A DNA stretch of 64,000 nt from Heliomarina sp018223035 (GTDB lineage: Bacteria > Pseudomonadota > Alphaproteobacteria > Rhodobacterales > Rhodobacteraceae). The stretch lies in assembly GCA_018223035.1 (NCBI GenBank), contig JAAEZD010000015.1:1-64000 (forward strand). Direction: 5' to 3'. This document shows positions 43,169 to 51,643 of the stretch, piece by piece. Positions within the stretch are counted from its first letter, which is position 1. The number at the start of each line of letters is the position of its first letter. The notes under the pieces are model-generated. The model saw only the letters and a list, made by a program, of their open reading frames with translations, ran no database searches and was not told the DNA's origin. The translations under genes were made by a program, and so were the position numbers.

Positions 43169-44740
43169 ATGAAAGATTTGCCCGCAATACGGCACGAGGT
43201 GCTGTATGGTCGTCGCGTCGTGCGCTGTTTCGCGGACCGACCCGCCAGTCTGGATGCAGGCTTTTGCGCCACCGTGGCGCAGCATGGCAACCGGGTTGCG
43301 GTGGTCGATGAGGACCGGCGCCTGACCTATACCGAACTTGATGCGGAGGTGCTGGAACTGGCAGCAGGCCTGCTCGCGCTTGGGTATCGCAAGGGCGAAC
43401 GCATCGCGCTGCTGATCGGTAACCGTTTGGAATTCATTACGCTTTTCCTTGCTGCGGCGCGGATCGGATTGATTTCAGTGCCGTTGAACACGCGTCAGCG
43501 TCGACCCGAGATCGAATTCGTGCTGAACCAAAACGGCTCGTCAGCCGTGATCGCCGAGGCGGAATTTGCCGAGAACCTGCCGGAACAGGCAAGGGTGCCA
43601 AGCCTGCGCGGCATCTATGTCCTTGATGGCGACAAGGGGCTTGGCCCGATCCGCGATGCCGGCCGCGCCGATGTCGACTGGCCCGAAGTCGACGAAGAGG
43701 ACACGCTTTGCCTGCTCTATACCTCGGGCACGACGGGCAATTCCAAGGGTGCGATGCTGACCCATGTGTCGGTGATCCATTCGATGATCCATTTTGAATG
43801 GGGGATGGACCTGCGCGCGGGCGATGTGGGCTTCCTCGCGGTCCCGGCAAGCCATGTGACCGGGCTGGTCGCGATTATCCTGGCGATGATCCATGTGGGC
43901 GGCACGACCGTGATGATGCGGGCGTTCAAGGCGGGGAAGTTCCTCGAACTGGCCGAGGCCGAGCGGATCACCACGACGGTCATGGTGCCGGCTATGTATA
44001 ACCTCTGCCTGCTGGAGCCCGCGTTTGCCGATTTCGATCTCTCGTCTTGGCGGGTGGCCGGGTTCGGCGGCGCGCCGATGCCGCCCGCAACAATTGAGAA
44101 ACTGGCACGCCATGTGCCCTCGCTTGTTTTGCAGAACGCCTATGGCTCGACCGAAACCAGCTCTCCGGCGACCCTGCTGCCCGCCGGAACCATATCCGAG
44201 CATCCGGATTCCGTTGGGCAGCCGCTGCCGCTGGCAGATATCGTGATCGTCGATGAAGACGGGCGCGAGGTGCCCCCCGGAGAAAGCGGTGAATTGCTGA
44301 TCGGCGGGCCGATGGTGGTGCCGGGCTATTGGGACAATTCCGAGGGTGATGCCAAGGGGTTTACCGGCGGCTACTGGGTCTCTGGCGACGTGGGAATAAT
44401 GGGTGAGGATGGCTTTGTGCGCATCATCGACCGCAAGAAGGACATGATCAACCGGGCGGGGTTCAAGATCTATTCCATCGAGGTTGAGAACGTGTTGGCG
44501 CATCATCCGCATGTGGTCGAGGCGGCTGTCGTAGGAACGCCTGACGAGGTGCTGGGCGAGCGGGTGCATGCCTTTGTCTATGGCAACGGCCATGGGCTGA
44601 GCGCGGATGAAATCAAGAGCTTCTGCGCCGAGCGCCTGTCGGATTACAAGGTGCCGGATCTCGTGACCTTCCTGACCGAGCCGCTGGCGCGGAACGCCAA
44701 TGGAAAGGTGCTGAAAACCGAGCTGCGCAGCCCTGACTAG
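43169..44740 (+). CDS. Acyl-CoA ligase (AMP-binding), first gene of the TRAP catabolic island
   Basis: 523 residues from the ATG at 43169, chosen for the strong GGAGGAGAG before it; the frame opens at 43094 without a ribosome site. LLYTSGTTGNSKGAML is the P-loop near 160-175, NAYGSTETSSPA the adenine motif near 311-322, YWVSGDVG and IDRKKDMINRAG the hinge, and the catalytic Lys is in NANGKVLKTEL at the end. It activates a carboxylate. Neighbouring enoyl-CoA hydratases imply that the acyl-CoA enters a beta-oxidation-like sequence. Confidence 0.92.
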   Translation: MKDLPAIRHEVLYGRRVVRCFADRPASLDAGFCATVAQHGNRVAVVDEDRRLTYTELDAEVLELAAGLLALGYRKGERIALLIGNRLEFITLFLAAARIGLISVPLNTRQRRPEIEFVLNQNGSSAVIAEAEFAENLPEQARVPSLRGIYVLDGDKGLGPIRDAGRADVDWPEVDEEDTLCLLYTSGTTGNSKGAMLTHVSVIHSMIHFEWGMDLRAGDVGFLAVPASHVTGLVAIILAMIHVGGTTVMMRAFKAGKFLELAEAERITTTVMVPAMYNLCLLEPAFADFDLSSWRVAGFGGAPMPPATIEKLARHVPSLVLQNAYGSTETSSPATLLPAGTISEHPDSVGQPLPLADIVIVDEDGREVPPGESGELLIGGPMVVPGYWDNSEGDAKGFTGGYWVSGDVGIMGEDGFVRIIDRKKDMINRAGFKIYSIEVENVLAHHPHVVEAAVVGTPDEVLGERVHAFVYGNGHGLSADEIKSFCAERLSDYKVPDLVTFLTEPLARNANGKVLKTELRSPD

Positions 44741-44778
44741 GGCCGTCGCGAGGGGCTGGGAAGAGGGTTTCCCTGCCA

Positions 44779-44832
44779 TCGGACATTCATGTTGACTTTG
44801 CGTGAAGCGAGCGACAGTGTGTGAATGTCCGA
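44779..44832. promoter_or_regulatory. Inverted repeat and -35-like element upstream of the first GntR gene
   Basis: TCGGACATTCA (44779-44789) and TGAATGTCCGA (44822-44832) are perfect 11-bp arms separated by 32 bases that contain TTGACT (44792-44797), a good -35. The arms bracket a possible promoter of the regulator gene that starts at 44927. An autoregulatory operator is the simplest reading. Confidence 0.5.
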
Positions 44833-44926
44833 CACTAATTCGGTATTGATCGTGTCGGCCAAAAGCGTCCGGGCCTACCGGGCGCGGCACGGTTTTCGCG
44901 TTGGGAGGCGCGGAACAGGGGGGAGA

Positions 44927-45670
44927 ATGGGCCTTGAACGGCGTCAGATTCACGTGGCCTATGCTTATCAGCGCATCGCTGAAGAGATTGAATCTCAGAT
45001 TCTCGAAGGCACCTTGAAGCCGGGCGAGCAACTGCCCGGTGAGACGGAGATGGCAGAGATGTTCGGCGTCACCCGGTCTACCGTTCGCGAGGGGTTGAGG
45101 AGGCTGGAAAGCGAAGGTCTTGTCTGCCGGCCGACTCCGCGGCGGCTGGTCGTGGCGATCCCGCGCATTGACCGGCTTTCGACCCGGTCCGGGCGCACCA
45201 TGGCCCTGATGAAAGTGACCTATCGCGAGCTGTGGCAGGTGACGCTGAAAACCGAGATGCTGGCCGCCCGGCTTGCGGCGGAAATGGCGCAGGATGACGA
45301 AATCGCGGTATTGAAATCTCTCCACGAAGATCTCTCCGGCGCCGAAGGCAATGCAAGCCGGACCATCGAACTGGACGGGCGGTTTCATTCGCAGGTGGCG
45401 CGGATCGGCAAGAATCGCGTTCTGGGCCTCGCGCGCGAGCCGGTGGCCCATCTGCTGTTTCGCGGCTTTGCGCAGGTCGCCCCCTTTGTCCCGCAATTCT
45501 ACAAACGCCAGATCGAGGCGCATTCTAATATCGTGTGCGCAATCGAGGCCCGCGATCCCATCCGGGCCGAAACCTGGGCGCGCAAGCACATCGAGGATTT
45601 CTGGCGCGCCGTGCAGATCGCCGGGCTGGAGGACGAAGCGGCTGTTAACAACGTAAAGGCATTGTCATGA
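44927..45670 (+). CDS. GntR family regulator, FadR/FCD type (paralogue A)
   Basis: 247 residues from the ATG at 44927, with GGGGGGAGA upstream. The winged-helix domain covers about 10-75 (ILEGTLKPGEQLPGETEMAE, FGVTRSTVREGLRRLESEGL). The rest is an FCD-type helical effector domain with the metal-site pattern D..H (DGRFHSQVARIG) and a late H (QIEAHSNIVCAI). It is strongly similar over its whole length to the GntR protein encoded at 50520-51263. It likely controls the island in response to the transported acid or its CoA ester. Overlaps the next gene by 4 bases. Confidence 0.9.
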   Translation: MGLERRQIHVAYAYQRIAEEIESQILEGTLKPGEQLPGETEMAEMFGVTRSTVREGLRRLESEGLVCRPTPRRLVVAIPRIDRLSTRSGRTMALMKVTYRELWQVTLKTEMLAARLAAEMAQDDEIAVLKSLHEDLSGAEGNASRTIELDGRFHSQVARIGKNRVLGLAREPVAHLLFRGFAQVAPFVPQFYKRQIEAHSNIVCAIEARDPIRAETWARKHIEDFWRAVQIAGLEDEAAVNNVKALS

Positions 45671-46542
45671 GCGCGACGACACTGACCACGGATATTCAGG
45701 ATCGGGTGATGGTGATCACGCTGAACCGGCCTGACCGGCTGAACGCCTTCACGCTGGGCATGATGCATGAGATGATCGCGGCGATAGACGAAGCGGATGC
45801 CGATGATGACGTTCGCGCGGTGATCGTCACGGGAGCAGGGCGCGGGTTTTGCGCGGGTGTCGATCTTGACGATGACGACGCGTTTACAGCGGCCAAGCCC
45901 GACCCGATGTCAAAGGACCCTGAGGTCTGGGCCGACCCGGTCAACCGCGACATGGGTGGCGTGCTGACGCTGAGATTGTTCAATTCGCTCAAGCCTCTGA
46001 TCGCCGCTGCCAATGGTCCCTCGGTGGGGATAGGGGCAACGATGCAATTGCCGATGGATATCCGCATCGCCTCGGAAAAGGCGCGGTTCGGGTTTGTCTT
46101 TGCCCGGCGCGGGATCGTGCCCGAGGCGGCTTCGTCATGGTTCCTGCCGCGTCTCGTGGGGATGTCGCAGGCACTGGAATGGGCGATTTCCGGTCGCGTC
46201 TTTGACGCGGACGAAGCTCTGCGCGGCGGGCTGGTCCGGTCGGTTCATGCGCCCGAAGACCTGCTGGACGAGGCGCATCGGATCGCCGGTGAAATCGCCA
46301 CCAATACCGCGCCGGTGTCGGTCGCGCTGACCCGCCAGATGATGTGGCGCATGGCAGGGGCCGAACATCCGATGATGGCCCATCGCATCGACAGCCGGGC
46401 GATCGCTGCTCGCGGTTCTTCCGGCGATGCGGCGGAGGGCGTCGCCAGCTTTCTCGAAAAACGACCGGCGCAGTTTCCCGACAGGGTCAGCGCCGATATG
46501 CCGGGTTTCTTTCCGTGGTGGCAAGAGCCGCCATGGGCATGA
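45667..46542 (+). CDS. Enoyl-CoA hydratase/isomerase family protein
   Basis: 291 residues. Crotonase-fold marks: LNRPDRLNAFTLGM near 17-30, VIVTGAGRGFCAGVDLDDDD near 54-73 (oxyanion-hole region) and AANGPSVGIGATMQLPMDIRIAS near 117-139 (second oxyanion-hole segment). The position of the Glu of classical hydratases is occupied in FVFARRGIVPEAASSWFLPR. Its 4-base overlap with the GntR gene couples translation. Substrate unknown. Confidence 0.9.
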   Translation: MSATTLTTDIQDRVMVITLNRPDRLNAFTLGMMHEMIAAIDEADADDDVRAVIVTGAGRGFCAGVDLDDDDAFTAAKPDPMSKDPEVWADPVNRDMGGVLTLRLFNSLKPLIAAANGPSVGIGATMQLPMDIRIASEKARFGFVFARRGIVPEAASSWFLPRLVGMSQALEWAISGRVFDADEALRGGLVRSVHAPEDLLDEAHRIAGEIATNTAPVSVALTRQMMWRMAGAEHPMMAHRIDSRAIAARGSSGDAAEGVASFLEKRPAQFPDRVSADMPGFFPWWQEPPWA

Positions 46543-46561
46543 GCAACGATAGGAGAATGTG

Positions 46562-47335
46562 ATGAGCGATCACATACTGGTTGAAAAGCAAGGGGCGGTG
46601 ACGGTTTTGCGCCTGAATGACCCCGGTTCGATGAACGCGATGACCGGAGAGATGGCGACGGATCTGCGCAAGCTGCTGCAGTCCGAAAGTGAAACCGCGC
46701 GGGCGATCATTCTAGCCGGGAACGAACGTGCCTTTTCGTCCGGCGCGAACCTTAAGTCGGCGATGCCAACCGGCCGTAAGTCGCTGGATGCCGGCAAAAC
46801 GCTGGAAGAGCATTACAACCCGCTGATGGAAACGATCCGCGATTTGCCGGTGCCGCTGATCTCGGCGGTGCGGGGCGCGGCGGCGGGTGTCGGGGCCTCG
46901 ATTTCGCTGGCCTGCGATATCATCGTTGCCGGGCAAAGCGCCTATTTTCTTGAGGCATTCGCCCGTATCGGCCTGATCCCCGACGGGGGCGCGACATGGC
47001 TCTTGACCCGCGCGGTGGGCCGGGTGCGCGCGATGGAGATGATGCTGCTGGCAGAAAAGATCCCGGCGGCGCAGGCGATGGACTGGGGCCTGATCACCCG
47101 GCTGGCCGAAGACGATGCGGTTGAAAGCACGGCGATGGCGATTGCACAACGGCTCGCCGCGGGTCCGTCGCAAAGCTATGCGCTGATCCGCAAGGCCGCG
47201 TGGAGCGCCGCCGACAGTGATTTCAGCTCGACGCTGGCAACGGAGCGGGAATTACAGCGGCAAGCCGGTCTGACCGACAACTTCGCCGAAGGCGTTGCGG
47301 CGTTTCTGGAAAAGCGCCCGGCAAACTTCGGCTAG
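46562..47335 (+). CDS. Enoyl-CoA hydratase/isomerase family protein
   Basis: 257 residues from the ATG at 46562, preceded by AGGAGA at 46551-46556; a GTG one codon earlier is in frame. LNDPGSMNAMTGEM, ILAGNERAFSSGANLK and SAVRGAAAGVGASISLACDIIVA are the crotonase-fold segments; FARIGLIPDGGATWLL carries the usual late catalytic region. It is a second, distinct hydratase/isomerase in the same operon, 20 bases after the first. The pair may act on successive intermediates, for example isomerisation then hydration. Confidence 0.9.
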   Translation: MSDHILVEKQGAVTVLRLNDPGSMNAMTGEMATDLRKLLQSESETARAIILAGNERAFSSGANLKSAMPTGRKSLDAGKTLEEHYNPLMETIRDLPVPLISAVRGAAAGVGASISLACDIIVAGQSAYFLEAFARIGLIPDGGATWLLTRAVGRVRAMEMMLLAEKIPAAQAMDWGLITRLAEDDAVESTAMAIAQRLAAGPSQSYALIRKAAWSAADSDFSSTLATERELQRQAGLTDNFAEGVAAFLEKRPANFG

Positions 47336-47362
47336 GCGAAAGAATGCAACCGTGGGCAGGCG

Positions 47363-47421
47363 CCGGCTGAGGAGAGCCGGTTACCGCAAGCGGGAGTGGC
47401 GGATCGCGTGTGACGCGCGAT
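47363..47421. repeat. Two short dyads before the TRAP genes
   Basis: CCGGCT (47363-47368) with AGCCGG (47375-47380), and ATCGCG (47403-47408) with CGCGAT (47416-47421). They lie in the 120-base gap between the second hydratase and the TRAP binding-protein gene. They could be mRNA hairpins or regulator sites. Confidence 0.35.
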
Positions 47422-47455
47422 TCAGGGGTTTCGAATTTCAGGAGGAGGAAATCGA

Positions 47456-48595
47456 ATGACGAAACTGTTCAAGGGATTACTGACGGGCGCATCGCTGCTG
47501 GCACTGGCGCCAGCGGTTCAGGCGGCGGATCAGCTGAGCTATGCGGGCGGCTGGCCGCCGGGATCGGGCCCGACCGGGGCGCTTGAGAATTATGCCGAAG
47601 CCGTGGGTGAGGCGAGCGGCGGCGAGCTGACCATGCGGGTGTTCCCGCTGTCGCTGCTCAGCTTTGCCGAAAGCAATGCGGGTCTGCGCGACGGTCTGGC
47701 CGACCTTTCGACGATCTTGACGCCATATTTCTCGGCCGAATTTCCCAATCTCAACATGATCTCCGAATTCTCGGAAATGGTTGAACTGGCGGACTTTTCC
47801 GGCGAACTCAGCTCGCTTGCCTTTGCGGGGGCGGTGTCGGAATACGTGATGCTGAACTGCGACAGCTGCCAGGAAGAGGTCGCGGCGCAGAACCAGGTTT
47901 ACATGGGTGCGGGGATGACGACCTCTTATGCGCTGCAATGCACGGTGCCGGTGACCTCGCCCGAGGAACTGACAGGCAAACGTGTCCGGGCGGGCGGCGC
48001 CTACTGGGCGCGCTGGGCCGAGGCGATGGGCGCGGTGCCGGTTTCGATCTCGATCAACGAGACTTTCGAGGCGCTAAGCCAGGGGGTGCTGGACTGTACC
48101 GCCAGTAACCCCGCAGAACTGGTGAACTTCAGCTTTATCGACGTGGTAAAGCATGTCTACATCGGGCTTCCCGGTGGGCAGTTCACCGTGCCGACGATGA
48201 TGAACAGGGACCGCTGGCAGGGGCTGAGCGAGGAATCACGTCAGGCGCTGATGAAGGCGAACGCCGATCTCGCGGCGGAAATGACCTGGGTCTATCTTGA
48301 AGAGGCACGCTCGGGCCTGTCGCAATCCAAAGAGCGCGGCATCAAGGTGACCGATGCCAACGACAGCCTGATCTCGATGAACCAGGAGTTCATTGAAAAA
48401 GACCTGTCCTCGGTCGTCGACATTTACGCGGAACGCTTTGATCTGGCGAATGGCGCGGATGCAAGCGCCAAGGTGCGCGAACTACTGACGCGCTGGACCG
48501 AGCTGACTTCGGGTGTCGAGAGCGCAGAGGAGCTTGCGACGATCTACTGGGATGAAATCTATTCCAAGATCGACGTGTCCAGCTACGGCATGTGA
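47456..48595 (+). CDS. TRAP transporter substrate-binding protein (DctP family)
   Basis: 379 residues with a signal peptide (MTKLFKGLLTGASLLALAPA, cleavage near VQAA). The DctP fold has GKRVRAGGAYWARWAEAMG near 171-189, where the arginine usually binds the substrate carboxylate, and NETFEALSQGVLDCT near 200-214. GGAGGAGG precedes the ATG. It captures an organic acid for the DctQM membrane pair. It belongs to a divergent TRAP branch, so the ligand cannot be named. Confidence 0.9.
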   Translation: MTKLFKGLLTGASLLALAPAVQAADQLSYAGGWPPGSGPTGALENYAEAVGEASGGELTMRVFPLSLLSFAESNAGLRDGLADLSTILTPYFSAEFPNLNMISEFSEMVELADFSGELSSLAFAGAVSEYVMLNCDSCQEEVAAQNQVYMGAGMTTSYALQCTVPVTSPEELTGKRVRAGGAYWARWAEAMGAVPVSISINETFEALSQGVLDCTASNPAELVNFSFIDVVKHVYIGLPGGQFTVPTMMNRDRWQGLSEESRQALMKANADLAAEMTWVYLEEARSGLSQSKERGIKVTDANDSLISMNQEFIEKDLSSVVDIYAERFDLANGADASAKVRELLTRWTELTSGVESAEELATIYWDEIYSKIDVSSYGM

Positions 48596-48650
48596 ATAGG
48601 TTACGGGCCCCTCATGACAGGGGCCCGGCCATGCTTTGGGGAGGAAGCAG

Positions 48651-49187
48651 ATGTACAAAATCGGCAGGATCTTGTCCGGCCTGACCAGGGTTGCGTCCTT
48701 TCTGGGGACGCTTTGCATCGTCCTCATGATGCTGCACGTGACCGCCGATGTGGCGGGGCGCTATCTGTTCAACCGGCCGCTACCGGGGACAATCGCGATT
48801 GTCGGGCATTTCTACATGATCGCGGTGGTCTTTATCGCGCTGGGCGTTGCCGAAGAACAGCGGGCGCATATTTCCGTGGAATTCCTGACCGACATGCTGC
48901 CGAACAGCTTTCAGGGCTGGATCGCGGTCTTCTCAAGCGTCCTGTCTGCGGCGGTTTTCGGACTGTTGGCGGTGCGCGCCTATGAAGAGGCAGTGAAAAA
49001 GACAAAGGTCGGCGCCGCGATGGAGCAGGGCTCGGCCATGATCCCGGTCTGGCAGAGCTATTGGTTCATTCCACTGGGGGCCGGGCTGATCGCGTTGATC
49101 TGCGTCTACAAGGCGCTGGTCACGGCCTCGGGCAGCCGCAGCGGGCTACGGGAAACGGATCTGGACGTAGAGATTATTCATGACTGA
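48651..49187 (+). CDS. TRAP transporter small permease (DctQ family)
   Basis: 178 residues from the ATG at 48651 (GGGGAGGAAG upstream). Four hydrophobic segments; the second is preceded by the family motif VTADVAGRYLFNRPLPG near 29-45, and LGVAEEQRAHISVEFL near 70-85. It is the small membrane subunit and overlaps the large one by 8 bases. Confidence 0.92.
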   Translation: MYKIGRILSGLTRVASFLGTLCIVLMMLHVTADVAGRYLFNRPLPGTIAIVGHFYMIAVVFIALGVAEEQRAHISVEFLTDMLPNSFQGWIAVFSSVLSAAVFGLLAVRAYEEAVKKTKVGAAMEQGSAMIPVWQSYWFIPLGAGLIALICVYKALVTASGSRSGLRETDLDVEIIHD

Positions 49188-50487
49188 TGTTGCAATTGGG
49201 CTGACCGGGCTGGGTTCGCTGCTGGTGCTGATCGGGCTGCGCGTGCCGATTGGCGTGTCGCTGATCGGCGTTTCCTTTGTGGGGCTCTGGTCGCTGATGG
49301 GCTGGCGCGTAGCATGGGGGGCGCTTGGTACGATCCCTTACCAGTTCACCGCCAACTGGGTGCTGAGTTCGATCCCGATGTTCCTGTTCCTCGGGTTCAT
49401 CAGTTATCACACGCAACTGACGCGCGGGCTGTTTCAGGCGGCGCGGGCGTGGATGTCTGGTCTGCCGGGGGGGCTTGCCATTGCTTCGATCTTTGGCTCG
49501 GCCGGGTTTGCCGCCGTATCCGGTTCGTCGCTGGCCTGTTCGGCCGCCATGGGGCGTATCGCGATCCCCGAGATGATCAAGCACAAGTACCATCCGGAGC
49601 TGGCCACCGGCACGGTCGCCGTCGCCGGTACGATCGGCGCGCTGATCCCGCCTTCGATCATCCTGATCCTGTATGGCGTGATCGCGCAGGTTTCGATTGC
49701 CAAGCTTTTTCTGGGCGGTGTGAGCGCCGGTATCCTGACCGCGATCGGCTATATCATCGTGGTTCTGGTACGGGTGAAACTGAATCCGGATCTGGCCCCG
49801 TCGCGGGATGACCGGGCCAGCCTCTCTGAAAAGATCGTCGCGCTCAAGGATACATGGCCGATCCTGCTGGTGATGATCGGCATTTTCGGAGGGCTGTTCA
49901 GCGGGATCTTCACGCCTACCGAAGCCGGGGCCGTGGGGGCGTTCCTTGCCTGTCTCGTGGCCCTGATCAGCGGTGAGCTGACGCTTGAGCGGTTTCTGAA
50001 AGCCGCGCGCGAGACCACGACGACCACCGCATCGCTCTTGATCATCGCCGTAGGGGCCAGCCTGTTGACCCGCTTTCTCGCGCTGTCTGGTGCGGGCGAT
50101 TACCTGTCGGCTGGCATCATGTCGGTTGCGGCAAACCCGGCACTGCTTTTGCTGGGGATCGTTTTGGTCTACCTGCTGCTCGGGATGTTTCTTGAGCCGA
50201 TCGGGGCGATGCTTCTGACCCTCCCGATCATCCTGCCTGTCGTCGATGCGTCGGGTTGGAGCCTGCTGTGGTTCGGCGTCGTGCTGACCAAGCTGCTTGA
50301 AATCGGGATGATCACGCCGCCCATCGGTATGAATGTCTTTGTGATCAAGGGTGTGGTCGGCGATCTGGTAAAGACTTCGGCCATCTTCCGCGGCGTGCTT
50401 TGGTTCATGGTGATGGACCTTGTGATCGTTGTGGTCCTGTCGGTCTGGCCGTCGCTGGTTCTGATCCTGCCGGATCTGATCAGCTAG
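49180..50487 (+). CDS. TRAP transporter large permease (DctM family)
   Basis: 435 residues, about twelve membrane helices. SIFGSAGFAAVSGSSLACSAAMGRIAIPEM near 102-131 (read in parts) and GTIGALIPPSIILILYG near 147-163 are the conserved DctM/SLC-like segments; GIITPPIGMN-type end is present as GMITPPIGMNVF. It forms the sodium-driven channel with DctQ. Last plus-strand gene of the island; it converges with GntR paralogue B. Confidence 0.93.
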   Translation: MTDVAIGLTGLGSLLVLIGLRVPIGVSLIGVSFVGLWSLMGWRVAWGALGTIPYQFTANWVLSSIPMFLFLGFISYHTQLTRGLFQAARAWMSGLPGGLAIASIFGSAGFAAVSGSSLACSAAMGRIAIPEMIKHKYHPELATGTVAVAGTIGALIPPSIILILYGVIAQVSIAKLFLGGVSAGILTAIGYIIVVLVRVKLNPDLAPSRDDRASLSEKIVALKDTWPILLVMIGIFGGLFSGIFTPTEAGAVGAFLACLVALISGELTLERFLKAARETTTTTASLLIIAVGASLLTRFLALSGAGDYLSAGIMSVAANPALLLLGIVLVYLLLGMFLEPIGAMLLTLPIILPVVDASGWSLLWFGVVLTKLLEIGMITPPIGMNVFVIKGVVGDLVKTSAIFRGVLWFMVMDLVIVVVLSVWPSLVLILPDLIS

Positions 50488-50494
50488 GCAAGGG

Positions 50495-50513
50495 GCGGGC
50501 AGTATCTGCCCGC
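50495..50513. terminator. Hairpin between convergent dctM-like and GntR genes
   Basis: GCGGGCAG (50495-50502) and CTGCCCGC (50506-50513) form a perfect 8-bp stem with a TAT loop. No long T run on either side. It lies 7 bases from each stop codon and probably serves both strands. Confidence 0.6.
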
Positions 50514-50519
50514 TCGCTG

Positions 50520-51263
50520 TTATTGCAACACGCTCGGGTCGGTGATCGGTGTCGCGTCTTCCAGCCCGGCAAGCTGGATGCCTCGCCAGAAATCCTCGAT
50601 ATGACGGCGGGACCATTCGCGGGCGCGTTCCGGATCGCGATCGCGTATCGCCGCAAGCAGCTGCGAATGCGCCTCGATCTGGCGCGAGATCGCCTGCGGC
50701 ACTTTCGGCGCGACCTGCGTAAAGCCTTGATAGAGCAGCAGGGCAATCGGCTCGCGCGCAAGGCTCAGCACACGGTTCTTGCCCGCCTCGGCAATGAGCG
50801 AGTGAAACCGGGTATCCAGCTGGATGGTCTCGTCTTCGTTTCCCTTGGCCGCGATCAGCGCGTCGTGCAGTTCTTCCAGCGCGTTTATCTCCGCGTCGGT
50901 CGCGAATTCGGCCGCGAGCGCGGCTGCGAGAGGTTCGGTTTCCAGCGCGACCTGCCAGAGTTCGCGAAACGTCACGTTCATCAGGACCATGGCACGGCTG
51001 GACCGGCTGGACAGCTTGTCGCTTTGCGGGCGGGCAACCTCGAGCCGGCGTGGAGTCGGGCGGCAAACAAGACCCTCGCTTTCGAGTTGCCGCAGTCCTT
51101 CGCGTACGGTCGAGCGGGTAACGCCGAACATCTCGGCCAGCGCAATTTCGCCGGGCAGGCGCTCGCCGGGTTTCAATGTTCCCTGCATGATCTGGTCTTC
51201 GATCTCATCGGCGAACTGACGATAAGCATAGTTCACGGTCAATTGCTGTCCCCGCAGACCCAT
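50520..51263 (-). CDS. GntR family regulator, FadR/FCD type (paralogue B)
   Basis: 247 residues from the ATG at 51263; an in-frame ATG three codons earlier (51272) is possible, but MGLRGQQ at 51263 aligns with MGLERRQ of paralogue A. Shared blocks include IMQGTLKPGERLPGE, FGVTRSTVREGLRQLESEGL, LVCRPTPRRLEVA, TFRELWQVALETE and HIEDFWRGIQLAGLED. The FCD-domain D and H positions are kept. It faces the TRAP genes convergently and closes the island opposite paralogue A. Confidence 0.9.
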   Translation of the reverse strand: MGLRGQQLTVNYAYRQFADEIEDQIMQGTLKPGERLPGEIALAEMFGVTRSTVREGLRQLESEGLVCRPTPRRLEVARPQSDKLSSRSSRAMVLMNVTFRELWQVALETEPLAAALAAEFATDAEINALEELHDALIAAKGNEDETIQLDTRFHSLIAEAGKNRVLSLAREPIALLLYQGFTQVAPKVPQAISRQIEAHSQLLAAIRDRDPERAREWSRRHIEDFWRGIQLAGLEDATPITDPSVLQ

Positions 51264-51643
51264 ATTCCCCAACTCCCATCCTTACGGCTTCAGCCTACCC
51301 CGACTGGCTGCTGCTACGACATGACTTTTTCTTGGGCCTTGTCGAAAACCCGTTCCGTCGCAGCGCCGCGCTTAGCAGCGGGCAAGAGGGGATGACAGCT
51401 GCCCCGCCCGAAATTCCGCAGGCAAAGGCCAAAGAACGGCGCCTGGATCAATAATTGGGCATCCGACCGTAACACGCGACGAGGCCCGAGACAGGCAGAT
51501 TTGGCTTTTCGCGATAACGCTTTAAAATCCATGACGAACGCTGCTGTGCAGCGGCTGCGTCCGTTATGTGCGATCACGCATGTTTTCGATCCGTTCGGGC
51601 CGCTATCTAAGAAGCACCCATATCAAGGTTTCCGGAAAACTCC
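51264..51643. other. Intergenic region between GntR paralogue B and the MFS gene
   Basis: 380 bases without a credible gene. It must hold divergent promoters for both genes. A small GCTGC-TGT-GCAGC hairpin lies at 51540-51552. I saw no copy of the 11-bp inverted repeat found near paralogue A and no other strong signal. Confidence 0.5.

Noticed and set aside
43541..45589. 682-codon minus-strand frame
   Set aside because: Antisense to the acyl-CoA ligase and GntR genes; no domain visible.
49174..51066. 630-codon minus-strand frame
   Set aside because: Antisense to the TRAP large permease, and its remaining part overlaps the real GntR gene in another frame; composition is Arg/Gln/His-rich.
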